Positions 39,361 to 51,718 of a DNA stretch of 64,000 nt are shown in pieces. Source of the DNA: Silurus meridionalis (taxonomy: Eukaryota > Chordata > Actinopteri > Siluriformes > Siluridae); assembly GCF_014805685.1 (NCBI RefSeq), contig NC_060898.1:10299501-10363500 (forward strand), given 5' to 3'. Numbering within the stretch: the first letter of the stretch is position 1; each line of letters opens with the position of its first letter. The notes under the pieces are model-generated. The model ran no database searches, was not told the origin of the DNA, and was given only the letters and a program-made list of their open reading frames with translations. A program made the position numbers and the translations under genes.

Positions 39361-39420
<60 letters not shown>
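39361..39420. repeat. (TA)30 microsatellite
   Basis: Pure 60-base TA tract. Confidence 0.98.
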
Positions 39421-39423
<3 letters not shown>

Positions 39424-40751
39424 TGACTTTACTTGAATTGAGTGGTGAATTTTTGCAATTGCTGCACACCCCAAGTAATAGAACAGATAACTGGAAATAA
39501 AGAGGTACATTTTTGACATAGGCCTAACATTCCAGCACCAGTTTTTAAAAAGGGCATCTGAATTAAAACATCAACAACTGCATCAGAATTAAAAAAGAAA
39601 AAAAGAAATGCCATTAATCTATTCTGTGCAATTATTGCTTTTGAAGTAAGGGAAGAAAGACATTGCCTGATTAAATTTACTCAATCTTGTGCACTAACAA
39701 ATGGTATTATCTTTAACAAGAGCGTTGCTGACTCTGCTGCAGCACATGTTACTATTTTCATGTAGGAGAAAATAAGCTACACTGTTTTTGGGGGAGAGAG
39801 AGCGAGAGAGAGAGATTGGAATGAAGAATCACGTCAGCCAAAATAACCAATAAAAATCCAAGTGGCCAATAATAAAGCATTAAATGTTCAGTGATGTTAC
39901 ATAACAATGTCCTGATCTTAATACAGTGCTGGTGTAGTGTACTGCAATACATCTGCATCTTTGTGTTGCTTTGTGTATTAGGATTTTAGGTATTTTCAAT
40001 ATGTGATTGTATCCTTGATATAAATATTAGTCAGATTGAAAGATTTGACCCAATCCCAAATCCAAAAAATGAATCAGCAAATCGGATCAGCTGCTTATGC
40101 TATGTGTATATGTTCTTATAAATGTATTTAGTAAAAACTAATGAGGACGTGTCCAACAAGCTCTATACCAGTGACTGTCTGATTTACAATTCTTTTCTTG
40201 CTCATTTTGTCAGATCATGTGCATTAGGTCCCTGAGGAAAGCCTGCAAAGTCCAGAGGCAATCAAACTGGGTGATGACAGGGTCTTGGATGAGCTCAAGG
40301 TCCCAAGATCAATAAAGCTATTACATATCACAGGTTGAGCTAGACATCTACATTCTACAAGGCCCTCCTAAAAGCACACACAACACAGCATGCAGACTAA
40401 TACTGTGGTGTGTGTGGTTTTAATAATTAATAGGAATATATCTGAGAGTTTCTACCTGGGGACATTTGCAACCAAAAAGTGGAAAAAGTAGATTTTAATA
40501 TTAGAGATGGAATCTATTGCTTGTATTTTTGTATTATTGCAATTGTTCTAAATTGCTTGATCATATTCCACTTAGTCCTAGTAAAACAACATATGCATTC
40601 AGATGTACAATATTGAAAATCTTTTTCAGTATTTCTGAATCCAAATTTAAATCTATTAAAAACAGAAAATTTCAAAATTATTGGCTCACACTATACACAA
40701 AGTATCAATGGTCAAGGCAAAAAATAAACAAGAAGGAAACAAGAATATGTT

Positions 40752-40753
<2 letters not shown>
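39421..40753. other. No gene; possible plus-strand terminal exon at 40212-40330
   Basis: A good acceptor (TTGCTCATTTTGTCAG, 40196-40211) and AATAAA at 40311-40316 bracket about 100 bases. No protein similarity is recognised. The rest is AT-rich. Confidence 0.25.

Positions 40754-40796
<43 letters not shown>
40754..40796. repeat. (TAA)14 microsatellite
   Basis: Trinucleotide TAA tract. Confidence 0.97.
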
Positions 40797-41254
40797 TAGG
40801 TGTCTTGTTGCTTGTAAAGAATGATGCGATGAGTCTTCACCATAACCTGAGCAAAACATAGATTTATCAAATCGGATTCCAGATGAGGACATGAAGAAGC
40901 ATGATTCAGGGTGAGATCCTTCTGGCATTGCCTAGGGTTTGCTCTGTGAATACAGGTGGATTGACAGATTCGACACTCTAGGAACCAGGTTAAAACCAGA
41001 TATTACTGTGGAATTTTCTGAGGAATAGAAATTAGCCATTTGAAAGTTCTAGGTTCTTGTGTTTGATAGAAGATTTTAAGGAGTGAATCACACCCATGAG
41101 CCAGTGTTTCCATTTTTCCATCTACAAGCAAGTTTGACTGTGAGGAGTTTATGTTTTCCATTAGAGTTTTGGTTTTCCTCTGAATCCCTGAGAGAGCACC
41201 ACACTGCTATCTGCATCCTACATGTCAACTTCAGTGATTAAGGGTTTGTGGTAA

Positions 41255-42605
41255 TTGCATTCAGACATAACATTTATTATGTTATGTTGCAGCCTGACAT
41301 TACAATCTCTCATACTGATTATTTTCTCATGAATCTACACTCAATACCCATAATGACAAAATGAAAACAAAATTTTAGAAATGTCTGTGCATTTGCCTCC
41401 CATTTCGCATGATTGTTGCTAAGTTGTTTCTACACCTTGACTGGAGTTTACCTGCAAAATGTTTTATTGATTAGACATGATTGAAAATGTATATCAGAGC
41501 AAAAACAAAGTCATGAGGTCAGAAACAGGATTGCTGCAAAGCACAGATCTGGGGAAGGCTACAAAGAATTGCTGCTGAACTGAAGAATCCCAAAAGTGGC
41601 CTTCTTAAGTCTCAAATGGAAGAATTGTGTGGTACAACCAGAAAGTTTAGTTCCTATAGCTGGTTGTCTGGGCAAAATAAGCAATCATGGCCTTAGTACA
41701 AGAGGTGACAGAGGCCACTCTGACTGAGCTCCAGAGATTGTGTGTGGAGATGGGACAAAGTTTCATAAGGACAACCATCACAACAGCCCTCCACCAATCT
41801 GGGCTTTATGGCAGAGTGGCTAGACAGAAGCCTCTACTCATTGCAAAACCCTTGCAGGTCCACTTAAGAGTTTGCCAACAGGGACCTAAAATGTGAACCT
41901 AGATTCTCTTGTCAGATTAAACCAAGATTAAACTGTTTGGCCTCATTTCTAAATGTTATGTCTGGAGGAAATCAGGCACTGCTCATTACCTGCCTAATAC
42001 TATCCCAACAGTGAAGCATGATGGTAGCAGCATCCTTCATTCCAGGTGTTATTCTGCAGCAGGCACTTAGCAACTGTCAAGGTTAAAGGAAAGCTGAATG
42101 GAGCAAAGTACAGAGATATCCTCAATAAAAACCTGTACCACAGACTCTGTCACAACTCTGGGAATGTCCTAGAGTGGCCCAGTACGAGCTGTGACTTAAA
42201 CCCTTTTAAACATATCTGGAGAGAAAGTGGCTGTCCAGTGAGGGTCCTCATTCAACCTGACCAAGCTTGAGAGGACTTGCCATGAAGAATGCTAGAAAAT
42301 TCCCCAATCCAGGTGTGCAAAGCTTGTTGCATCTTTCCCAAAAAAACATAATCAATGCTGTAATTGCTGCCAAAAGTGCTTTGACTAAGCATTGAGTAAG
42401 GAGCCTGGTTACTAATATACATGTGATATTTCAGTTTCTTTAATCAAACAATTAAAATCAGTTTTAACTTAATCATTATGGGGTACTGAGTATAGATTTA
42501 TAAGGGAAAAAAAACATATATTTAAAAGATTTAGCATCAGGCCACAACATAACTAAATTGAAAAAACTGGGAGTCTAAATACTTTTCAAATTAACTGCAT
42601 ATCAC
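41255..42605 (+). mobile_element. Tc1-like transposon, decayed (family 8)
   Basis: TTATGTTATGTTGCAGCCTG and CTCAATACCCATAATGACAA at the left find partners (TTATGGGGTACTGAGTATAG, AGGCCACAACATAACTAA) at 42475-42560. The plus-strand transposase is broken: ALHQSGLYGRVARQKPLL (41790-41850), [27 protein letters not shown] and LNPFKHIWRES, with Lys in place of the third catalytic residue. The family is related to the element at 9.4 kb. Confidence 0.8.
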
Positions 42606-42746
42606 TTTGTCAGCAAAATAAAATAAAAAAAACAAATATAACAAAATTAACTGCCAAATCTGTATTCCAATTTTCAGTCCTAAAACAATTACCTGGCTTT
42701 TCCTGGCTTCTGATTTAGAGGCCCAAGAAATATGTGTATGTAAATA

Positions 42747-42777
<31 letters not shown>

Positions 42778-42778
42778 A
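42747..42778. repeat. (AAAT)8 microsatellite
   Basis: Tetranucleotide AAAT/TAAA tract. Confidence 0.95.
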
Positions 42779-42907
42779 GTATACAAGAAATAAATACTTC
42801 AAAGTCTATTCCTCAAAAGATTATTAAGGGCAATGTTGTATCATTCTTTAAAAATAAAGCTTTTCTTTACTCTCTCCCATATATATATTTTTTTATAATA
42901 TTCTTAC

Positions 42908-44260
42908 CTATTTTGTAGTAGGTAAAGCAGAAAAGTGCCAAAGCATACAATTAAGGAAACATGGGGAATGATTTGTAACCATTTCTGCAAGGAATTACAA
43001 ATATGCATCAGTGGATAAGAAACAGTCCCAGAGAGAGGCTGACACCCTCTAATCAGCTGAAAGTACTCTAGTGGCAGATGATCAGTCATTCACTTCAGCT
43101 GTTTCAGTGCAATGATGTTAGCTTGCACAGCAAATCTGGCACTCTTTAGTGTGATGTGGGAGGCCATGCACACTCTCAGGAATAATGCGTAGGATTTGGC
43201 TTTAAGAGGCCAAAATCATAGCAGCATTCTGTAATAATGTAATTCTGTCCTCCATCTAAGCAAAAAGCAAATCTACTTTAAATTCACTCTACCTCTGATT
43301 TTACCTATAGGGCTAGAATAAAAAGTTATGCCAGAAATTATGCTATAATCTTGGTAAACATTTAATAGAATATTAACCCAATCTTAATATTTAGACAAAT
43401 GTGTTAACACTGTGTGCAGATAAAGGAGTAAGTAAATACAGAAGTAAAGACAATTGTCTCTTTATCCCCAATCTTTTGACTTGGTGAAGTGGCTTTTCTC
43501 TTTTACTGTAATTTTTAAAAAAAATTCAACAACCTTACCTTCGTCATAGAGATCTGAAAAAGGCAGTGTCAAAAGGTTATCAATTACTCTAATGTTATAT
43601 TCATTTCATAAACAATTACTGTATTTGTTTAGTCTGATTGTATTTCACATCACCTGGGTCTTCAGTGGGGACTTACCCTGACTTAATCCACCTCTTATAG
43701 AAACCATCAATACTGTACAAAAACGCAATATAACAACACGTGGCATTACAGAGCGAGAGGCATTTCACATATGGAGGGTGAGTAACATTTTACTAAAGCA
43801 AGAAACCCAGTTAAGACTCCAAACCTCTACACTACCGGTGCAACTTTTCCAACTTAATCATCAGGAGCAGTTCAGAATTAATATTTGTCTAATAACATGA
43901 CAAAAGCATAAAAATGTAAATAAAATACAACCTACTCACCAGAGATGCAAACTCATAATTTGCACTGCTCCTCAGAGGCTGTAAGCCAGTGGTACCACTC
44001 GTATTCACTGGTCTGGAAGTGGTAAACAAACTCTTTCCCAGGCTGAGACAAGCTAGCTAGTATGTCCGAGACCAAATTAATCTCTCTTCCTCCATAGGCA
44101 TAAAAAGTCTAACTCAGAAGTATTAATGTGTGCAGAGCTACACACGTGTTTTGCCAGTCGAACTTGGCTGTCACAGTTTTCCTCTGACCAACCAATCAGA
44201 GGATGGAAAAATGCTGATGCTATTCTGGGCCAGCTAGCTGCCTTGTGAGGCGAATATAAA
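42908..44260 (-). CDS. Candidate unidentified gene (speculative)
   Basis: I do not recognise a protein. What is visible on the minus strand, in order: a CCAAT box (about 44268) and a TATA-like TTTTATATTC (about 44255); a possible first exon ending at 43940 with donor CTG|GTGAGTAGG; a possible 15-base exon 43539-43553 flanked by TTTTTCAG and GTAAGG that carries ATG ACG AAG; and a possible exon 42908-43056 with donor GTAAGA. Joining the last two gives an open frame of about 52 residues with a hydrophobic stretch (IIPHVSLIVCFGTFLLYLL). No continuation was found, because a Tc1 element occupies 41.25-42.6 kb. Each splice site could be chance. These exons could also be upstream non-coding exons of trpc5, which is on the same strand. 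Confidence 0.2.
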
Positions 44261-44589
44261 ATGTGATTGGTTAAAGAAACCAAAAAAAAGGCTATATAGA
44301 CTGCAAATAGACTTTGCAGGCCCTGGGCAGATTAGATTGACATGGCAGCACATAGAGGCTGAACTCTAATTGGACAAAAAAAAAAAAAATCTAACATCTT
44401 TACACGTTCTGGAAGCAGTGCAGTAAAGAGAAACACTATGAAATGAAGAGAAGTAACTGATGGGAATAAATTTATACAATTTCATTTAACAAATATTAGA
44501 ATTTAGGTTGTAAGTGTAGGTCAGTGCTTCTGATAGTGTTTAGGCCAGCAGAGAAGGCTTTGCTGGCCCTGACCTCCCGCCACTGCTTA

Positions 44590-44720
44590 GCACTTACATT
44601 TATAACATTTTGGCAGAAGTCCTTATCCAGAGTTATTTACAATTATCTCAATTATCCTACTTAGCATTTGAGGGTTAAGGACCTTGTCCAGGAGCCCAGC
44701 AGTGGCAGCCAATTCCACGG
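44590..44720. repeat. Dispersed fish repeat fragment
   Basis: TACATTTATAACATTTTGGC, AGTCCTTATCCAGAGTTATT, GAGGGTTAAGGACCTTGTCC and CCCAGCAGTGGCAGC form the recognisable core of a short repeat that is very common in ray-finned fish. The class is uncertain. Confidence 0.65.
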
Positions 44721-44769
44721 CAACCAAAATCTTTTTTTTTACTATAATAATGTGGTGATATATATCTTC

Positions 44770-45545
44770 TATACTCCCTTTTCACCTATGACTGCATACC
44801 TGCCTATGCCTCAAACAGCATCATTAAGTTTGCAGATGACACCACAATGGTTGGCCTGATCAGAGGTGTGAGGACAATATCCTGGAACTCACCACCAAGA
44901 AGACGAAAGAGATCATTGTTGATTATAGACTGGCAATCACACTCACGAGCTGCTGTTGAGCGTGTACCCAGTTTTAAGTTTCTTGGAGTCCACATCTCTG
45001 AAGATCTCACCTGGACTCTGAACTCTTTTATCCTGATCAGGAAGGCACAACATCACCTGTTTTTTTCTGAGGAGACTTAAAAAGTCCCGTCTGTGCTACT
45101 GGATACAGGAGAACTTTTACCGCTGTACCATTGAGAGCATCTACACTAACTGCATCTCAGTGTGGTACAGCAGCTGCACTGCTTCGGACCATAAAGCTCT
45201 TCTGAGGGTGGTGAAAACTGCCAAACGAAGCACTCAGCTACACACCTTGGAGAACAATTACAGTACATGCTGCCTGCAAAGGTCGAGGGGTATTATCAAA
45301 AATACCTCTCACCCCAACCAGAAACTATTCACCCTTCTTCTTACAGAGCTGCACAAACAGACTGAAGAATAGCCTTTTTCCTGTGGCTGTTACTGCACTG
45401 AACAGCTGATTTGATTCTGCATTGGCACTTTCTGTGTATTTTATATAAAATATATCATATATTATTACCAACTGCACCTTCTGTACATGAATCACCTTCA
45501 TTCCTGTATCTAATCTAATATAATCTAATATAACCATATAACCTA
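44770..45545 (+). pseudogene. LINE reverse-transcriptase C-terminal remnant (LINE B)
   Basis: The plus strand reads IIKFADDTTMVGLI (RT catalytic motif intact), TTKKTKEIIVDYRL, FKFLGVHISEDLTW, RCTIESIYTN-like, KTAKRSTQLHTLE and HPNQKLFTLLL. It ends in a CTAATCTAATATAATCTAAT tail at 45510-45535. A 5'-truncated copy with several frameshifts. Confidence 0.85.
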
Positions 45546-45819
45546 CAATCTGTGTGCTGTTCAATTAGCAGCCTTTTGGGGTGGCTCATGTACTATCTGC
45601 CCCATTCACCCCCCTGACTGGCTAGTGTTTCTGTTTGTGACAGGGGAGCCAAGGGGAAGAGCATACTAAATATATATGCTAAGTGTGTTTCATCCAAATT
45701 CCAACTTTCAAGATTCTGCAACTACTATTATAATTGAACATTATATGCCCTCACCATGTATGTATATGTATGGATGATGCTGATCAAGTTTTCAGATTGG
45801 TTCATATTAATACTTACGT

Positions 45820-46700
45820 TATGGCGCAGACTGCTGCAGAAAGACAGAGATAGTACAGAGCAAGGAGTTATGCTGACCCTGGGGGAAAAAAAGGATAAGA
45901 ATGACTTGGAAAGTCATTCCAACAGGCAGGAGAGGCGCAAAATACATCAATACATCCACCCCCAAAATGTGGCAAAAATGGAGGCAAAAATGGCATCCAT
46001 GGAGAGTACCAAGGTGAAAGCCACTGCTGACTAAAAAGAACACAGGAAAGAAAAGAACACAAAAAAAAGGCTCGTCTCAAAACTGGCAAAAAAAAATCAT
46101 CTTGATTATTCCCAAGAATTTTGGGCAAATATTCTGTAGACTGATGAGACAAATTTTTAACTTTTTGGAAGGTGTGCATCCCATTACATCTGCCTTAAAA
46201 GTAACACAGCATTTCATAAAAAGAACATAATACCAACAGTCAAACATGTTGGTGGTAGTTCATGACATCAAGTGTAAGTGTACTTGATATGTAGCAGGAC
46301 AATGATCTGAAACACAGCAAGTTTAATATAGTAGGCTAAAAAAAAAGATGGTTTTGGACTGGCCTAGTCAAAGTCCGAACTTAAATACTATTTATGTCTT
46401 AAATCTGTGGGAAGACCTTAAACAGTATTTTCATGCTCGAAAACCCTCCAATGTAGCTGAATTAAAACAAAGAAGAGTAGGCCAAAACTCCTCAAGAGCT
46501 ATGTACAAGACTCAATGCCAGTTATCGCCAATGCTTAATTGCAGTTGTTGCTGCTAAGGGTGCCACAATCAGTTATGATGTTCAGGGGGCAATTACTTTT
46601 TCACATAGGGCCATAGTTTGGACAGCCTTTTCCCTTATTAAATAAAATCATCATTTAAAAACTGCATTTTGTATTTCCTCAGGTTATTTTTTAGGACTTT
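45820..46700 (+). pseudogene. Tc1-like remnant, 3' part (family 1)
   Basis: Matches 902-1365 at AAAGCCACTGCTGACTAAAA and TTTTTGGAAGGTGTGCATCC, then continues further: WPSQSPNLNTI (46355-46390), HARKPSNVAELKQ, the C-terminal end and the terminal repeat GGGGGCAATTACTTTTTCAC (46586). The third catalytic region is rearranged (LNTIYVLNLW). The middle third of the transposase is deleted. Confidence 0.8.
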
Positions 46701-47860
46701 ACAGTTAAGGATACAGTAAAGGATGGTGTGGATAGAACTTATTACATTTTTTTAGACTCTTAAAGAATTTAGAGGCATTTACTCAACATCAAGTGATAGT
46801 ATGCTTACTGTCATGACCTGAAGAAAAACATGCTAACTAAGAAGTGCTTAATACACATACATTTGTCTAAAAATGCAAATTTGGCCACTGGGCAGTACAG
46901 GGCATTATATTTCTTTTCCAGCACAAAGTTTAAAAGTATTTAAGGGCAAATACTCGGACTGGTCATTGGAAGGGTACACCAGGTGTTGACTTTGATGATA
47001 TGCTTTTAATTTATTGTTTTGTTAAACTATATTCTTTTTTTTTTTTTACCTACCTACAGGATCAAGGAGCTACACATTTCTTGGTTTCTTGGACTTACGA
47101 CAGAGCATCCAGAGAACATTAGCTATATGTGTTTGTGAAATCTCTTCCAGGATATTAACTGGACACCACTGCAACAATAAATCTCCGACTAAGAGATAAA
47201 CATTTTTTTTTTTACTTTAAACATTGAAACACACACACACACACACACACACACAAAGTATAACTGCATTTTAATACACTAAACACATACATGTTTAATC
47301 AAACCAAAAATGAATTTGGGTGGTTGCCCATTGTTATTTTTTCCTATTTCCATTTCTCTTTTGTTCTGTAGACTGATACATCGAACAGATGGCTGAGGCT
47401 GTTTTGTTGCAGGTGATGGAGGGGGAGGAGGGTCCAACTTTTGGTTATGTTTGGCCATCAACTGCTGGTCCTTATCCTCTAATGCTGCCTACAGGGACTC
47501 TTTTAACCTTTATCTGCCCTTCTCCGAAGATTCCACTGCATAAGGAATGTCAAAACATGTATTACTCATAGGTACTTCAGAAATTTCAATTTGTGGTGGT
47601 GTACAGGCCAACTGCAAAGAAGCATGTGGTGGGTTTACTCTCTCCCCAAGGTGGGCAGTAAACAGTCAAGTATCACAGAGGCAACTTCCAGTGTGGCTGT
47701 ACACAACATTAATTATAAGTGCCATAAATTGATTGTAGGAAGGCTGCGAGGTGTTAGGAAATTACTGCCTCCGGGAAGAAACTGTTCTGACAATGGACAT
47801 TTCATATTAAGTCATAGAAGATATTGGTGGTGACCAACAATTGGGGAATGAGATGATAGT
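46700..47860. other. No gene; (AC)13 at 47229-47255
   Basis: A long pyrimidine tract with CAG at 47033-47060, followed by AATAAA at 47176-47181, could be a plus-strand terminal exon, but no protein is recognised. The rest is ordinary sequence. Confidence 0.35.
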
Positions 47861-47867
47861 ACGGAAT

Positions 47868-48110
47868 TGTGGGTACCGTAATTTCCGGACTATAAAGTGC
47901 AGCGATATATAAGCCGTACCCACTGAATTTGACAAATATTTTTATTTTTAACATAAATAAGCCTACACTGTCTACACTTAAACTAATGAACTTTACACAG
48001 ACTTTAACGAAAGACACTAAATGCAAAATGTTGCGCTTCTATTAGGAGCATAGCGGTTTTGGGAATAGCCTGCCACTGCATTCTGCCGGTATTACTACGT
48101 GTGTTCAAGA
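47868..48110. mobile_element. DNA transposon end, unclassified
   Basis: TACCGTAATTTCCGGACTAT, AAGTGCAGCG and TAAGCCGTACCCACTGAATT form one end of a widespread vertebrate DNA element. The other end is not seen, and the class (piggyBac-like or hAT-like) is not certain. Confidence 0.45.
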
Positions 48111-48367
48111 CCGAGGATTATGTCCTTATTATTTTCTGATGCTCATTTCTAAGTTTCTTTGACTAACCCATAACGCTGTTGCCAAGAAAAATAAAAAAGC
48201 ACGAGTTTTGGAAACCTGTCTGTGCTTATATGATTTCTGTTACAACTTTAGTTTTAGCGAGCTCTCCCTTCACCCAGACTCAATGCTTTACAACGGCTTG
48301 TATCTAAACAGTAGCCGACAAAGTAAGTCATTGTTCACTGTCTTCCTCCTTCCTTTCACAACTACAG

Positions 48368-48600
48368 TGGTACCTTGACCTACGAGTGCATTAATGTGCG
48401 AGTTTTCCGAGGTACGAGCGGTCACTCTGTCGAGCTCGAGACCCCGCTGCTAGATGGTGAAGCAAAGCCAGAAAGCGAAGACTGTGACGAAAATTAAGAT
48501 AAGCAAAAAAGAAAAATTAAAAATTTTTAAGTTTAGGGATACGTAGTGTACAGGAGTGATAGTTAAAAACGAGTTTTCCCTCCGCCTCCGCTTATCGCTT
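48368..48600. mobile_element. pogo/Tigger-like transposon end
   Basis: CAGTGGTACCTTGACCTACG, ATGTGCGAGTTTTCCGAGGT and ACGAGCGGTCACTCTGTCGA are typical pogo-type terminal sequence. It stops where the LINE copy begins at 48601. Confidence 0.5.
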
Positions 48601-50360
48601 ATTTAAGGAGTCTATAACTCCTACCTCAAATGAAGAGAGTTTCTGATAGGGTGATGAACGTGAAGCTGGAAGTTGAAGGGATGATGATAAATGTCATCAG
48701 TGCCTATGCTCCACAAGTTGGCTATGAGATGGAGGAGAAGGAAAGATTCTGGAGTGAATTAGATGAAGTGGTAGATGGTGTACCTAGGAAAGAACGATTG
48801 GTGATTGGGGCAGACTTTAATGGGCATGTAGGTGAAGGGAACAGAGGTGAGTTGGTGAAGCAGGATGTGGATAGAATTAGTAAAGAGGAAGTGAGAGCAG
48901 GGATTAAGAGGATGAAGAGTGGAAAGTCGGTTGGACCAGATAACATACCTGTAGAAGCGTGGAGATGTTTAGGAGAGATGGCAGTGAAGTTTTTACACAG
49001 ATTGTTTAACAGGATTCTGGAAGGTGAGAAGATGCCTGAGGAATGGAGAAGGAGTGTGCTGGTACTGATCTTTAAGCATAAGGGAGATGTGCAGACCTGC
49101 AGTAACTACAGGGGAATTAAGCTGATCAGTCACACCATTAAGTTATGGAAAAGAGTAGTGGAAGCCAGGCTGAGAGAAGAGGTGACAATTAGTGAGCAAC
49201 AGTATAGTTTCATGCCGAGGAAGAGCACCACAGACGCATTATTTGCTTTGAGAATGTTGATGGAGAAGTATAGAGAAGGTCAGAGGGAATTGCATTGTGT
49301 ATTTTTAAATTTTGAGAAAGCGTACGACAGGGTGCCAAGAGAGGAGTTGTGGTATTGTATGAGGAAGTCAGGTGTGTCAGAGAAGTATGTGAGGGTGGTG
49401 CAGAACATGTATGAGGACAGTGTGACAGCAGTGAAGTGTGCAGTAGGAACAACAGACTGGTTCAGGGTGAAAGTTGGACTGCATCAAGAATCGGCCCTGA
49501 GCCCTTTCCTGTTTGCAATGGTGATGGACAGGTTGACAGACAAGGTCAGGCAGGAGTCTCTCTGGACTATGATGTTTGCGGATGATATTGTGGATTTGTG
49601 GTGAGAGTAGTGAGCAGGTTGAAAAGAGCCTGGAGAGGTGGAGGTACGTGTTGGAGAGAAGGTGAATGAAAGTCAGTAGGAGTAAGACAGAGTACATGTG
49701 TGTGAATGAGAGGGAGGGCAGTGGAGTGGTGCAGTTACAGGGATAAGAGGTGGAGAAGGTGGAGGAGTTCAGGTACCTGGGGTCAACAGCGCAAAGTAAT
49801 GGAGAGTGTGTTAGAGAAGTAAAGAAAAGAGTGCAGGCAGGGTGGAGTGGGTGGAGAAGATTGACAGGAGTGATTTGTGATAGTAGGGTATCTGCAAGAA
49901 TGAAAGGGAACGTTTATAGGACTGTGGTAAGACCTGCGATGTTGTATGATTTAGAGACAGTGGCATTGAGTAAAAGGCAGGAGGCAGAGCTGGAGGTAGC
50001 AGAGCTGAAGATGTTAAGATTTTCGTTGGGAGTGACGAGGATGGACAAGATTAGAAATTAGTTTATTAGAGGGACAGCCCATGTAGGATGTTTTGGTGGC
50101 AAGGTGAGGGAGGCGAGATTGAGATGGTTTGGACATGTGCAGAGGAGGGATATGAATTATATTGGTAGAAGAATGCTGAGGATGGAGCCACCAGGAAGGA
50201 GGAAAAGAGCAAGGCCAAGGAGGAGGTTTATGATATGGTGAGGGAAGACATGCAGGTAGTTGGTGTGAAAGAGGCAGATGTAGAAGACAGGGTGGTATGG
50301 AGACGGATGATCCACTTTGTTGACCCCTAATAGGAGCAGCCGAAAGAAGAAGTAGAAGAT
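48601..50360 (+). pseudogene. RTE-like LINE, copy 2, with endonuclease-RT deletion
   Basis: A single 324-codon frame (48630-49604) joins part of the endonuclease (VISAYAPQVG, VIGADFNGHVGEG) directly to the pre-RT region (VKQDVDRISKEE) and RT (MKSGKSVGPDNIPVE, SNYRGIKLISHT, LHQESALSPFLFAMVMD, MMFADDIV). The sequence between (about 270 codons) is deleted. After FADDIV a frameshift follows, then the C-terminal part (FRYLGSTAQSNGE, RPAMLYDLETVALSKRQ, LKMLRFSLGVTRMD). It ends TTGTTGACCCCTAATAGGAG and a GAAGAAG tail. The N-terminal endonuclease is absent. Confidence 0.88.
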
Positions 50361-50437
50361 CTGTGTAAAGCTTTTTTGAGACAATGTTCATTGTTAAAAG
50401 CACTATACAAATAAAAATCTATTGAATTGAATTGAGG
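50361..50437 (+). repeat. LINE A 3' end fragment, plus orientation
   Basis: TGAGACAATGTTCATTGTTA, AAGCACTATACAAATAAAAA and a TTGAATTGAATTGAG tail, directly after the RTE-like copy. Confidence 0.8.
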
Positions 50438-51390
50438 TAGGAGGAATAGTTAAGTCAGCAAGTTATTTGAGGGCTTGTTTGCAGATAGTTTTATAGACAA
50501 AAACTAAGATCTTAAAATCAATACTGTAATGGACTGGCAACCAATGTGATGAAAGTAAAATTGGAATGATGTGATCACATTTGTAGCCACCTGTGAGATG
50601 GGCAGCCACATTTTGAATCATCTGATTAGAAATTAAAAGGAGACATACAGTGAGTTGCAGTAATCGAGGTGTAAATGGCGGTTTCAAAGCTATTTCTACT
50701 TAAAAATTATTTGACTTTGGACAGCTGGCTTAGGTGACAGAAGCTGGTGATAAATATGCTATTGATTTGTTTGTCTAGCCTAAGACTATTATCAAGATAA
50801 AATCCTAGGTTTTTAACTTTAGTGGTTAGGTATGATGAGAGCATACCTAGGTCAGCCGGATTTCTAATAGAGAATACATTTGGCCTAAATTGGATAATTT
50901 GGGTTTTATTTTTATTTTTATTCAACAACATAAAATTGTCAGTAAACCAAAGTTCATGAAGACATGCTTCTAGTCTCATGTGCATCGCTGTCTTTATGTT
51001 TAATAGGTATGTAGAATTGGGCTTCATCCGCATAGCAGTGGTAAGACGCACCAAATAGATCATAGAGGTAACATGTATAAAGAGAATAATAAAGGTGACA
51101 GATTCAATCCCTGGGTTACCCTGCAAGTGAGGTGTGTCACGGAAGACGAAGGGACACATAGATTAACTGGAAAAAATGTATCATAGATAAAAATGATTGG
51201 AACCACTTAAGTACCATGGCTGAGACTTATGTTGAGGATGAACAAGCTTTCTAGGTTCAATAGAGTCCAGAATATTGGAGCATTTATTAATCAAGTCTTG
51301 CAACAGTTGGATAGCGTCTAGATATGAAGTAGGGGAACCAGGTTGCAAGGATTTGTTAGCTTCCAGATACTGTTTATATAAAACCATACT
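50438..51390 (-). pseudogene. CR1/L2-like LINE remnant, minus strand (LINE A type)
   Basis: The minus strand reads MIQNVAAHLTGGYKCDHI, LLSSHWLPVHYSIDFKIL (the QNAAARLLT..HWLPV landmark after the RT), then upstream FTDNFMLLNKNKTQ-like and NLGFYLDNSLRLDKQI (RT motif region), and at 51180-51390 an open frame SPTSYLDAIQLLQDLINKC. Frameshifts separate them and the catalytic ADD motif is not readable. Confidence 0.75.
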
Positions 51391-51718
51391 GGGAGTGCAA
51401 GGTTAAAGTTTAAGTGCATGTATTGATACAGTATTAGGCAGGGCTGGGAGGAGCATTGAAAAAGGATTGGGGCAGATCCAGACATTATTCTGCTAATACG
51501 TTAAAAAGCATACGTGATTATAATCAATACATATAAAGTGATTTATAAATTTGTTCTCCTCTGTTAAAAGCTTGCGTGACACCTAGTGGTTTATTTTTGT
51601 AAGTAATAAAATTTTTGAAAATATGTAAACATGATTGACAACCTAATAAAAAGTACCCTTACTCAAACACTTAGAAAATGTTTGAGTGAAAGATAGAGGG
51701 GTGGCGGGTGGTTGACGT

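Noticed and set aside
42908..43056. Candidate hydrophobic exon as the first membrane segment of a two-pore K+ channel
   Set aside because: The resemblance is only a generic hydrophobic helix. No pore motif or continuation is present in the window.
43942..44110. Minus-strand frame reading GREINLVSDILASLSQPGKEF and on to EYEWYHWLTASEEQCKL
   Set aside because: It looks protein-like but has no in-frame ATG or good acceptor, and it ends in a stop just before the donor at 43940. Kept only as possible UTR of the candidate gene.
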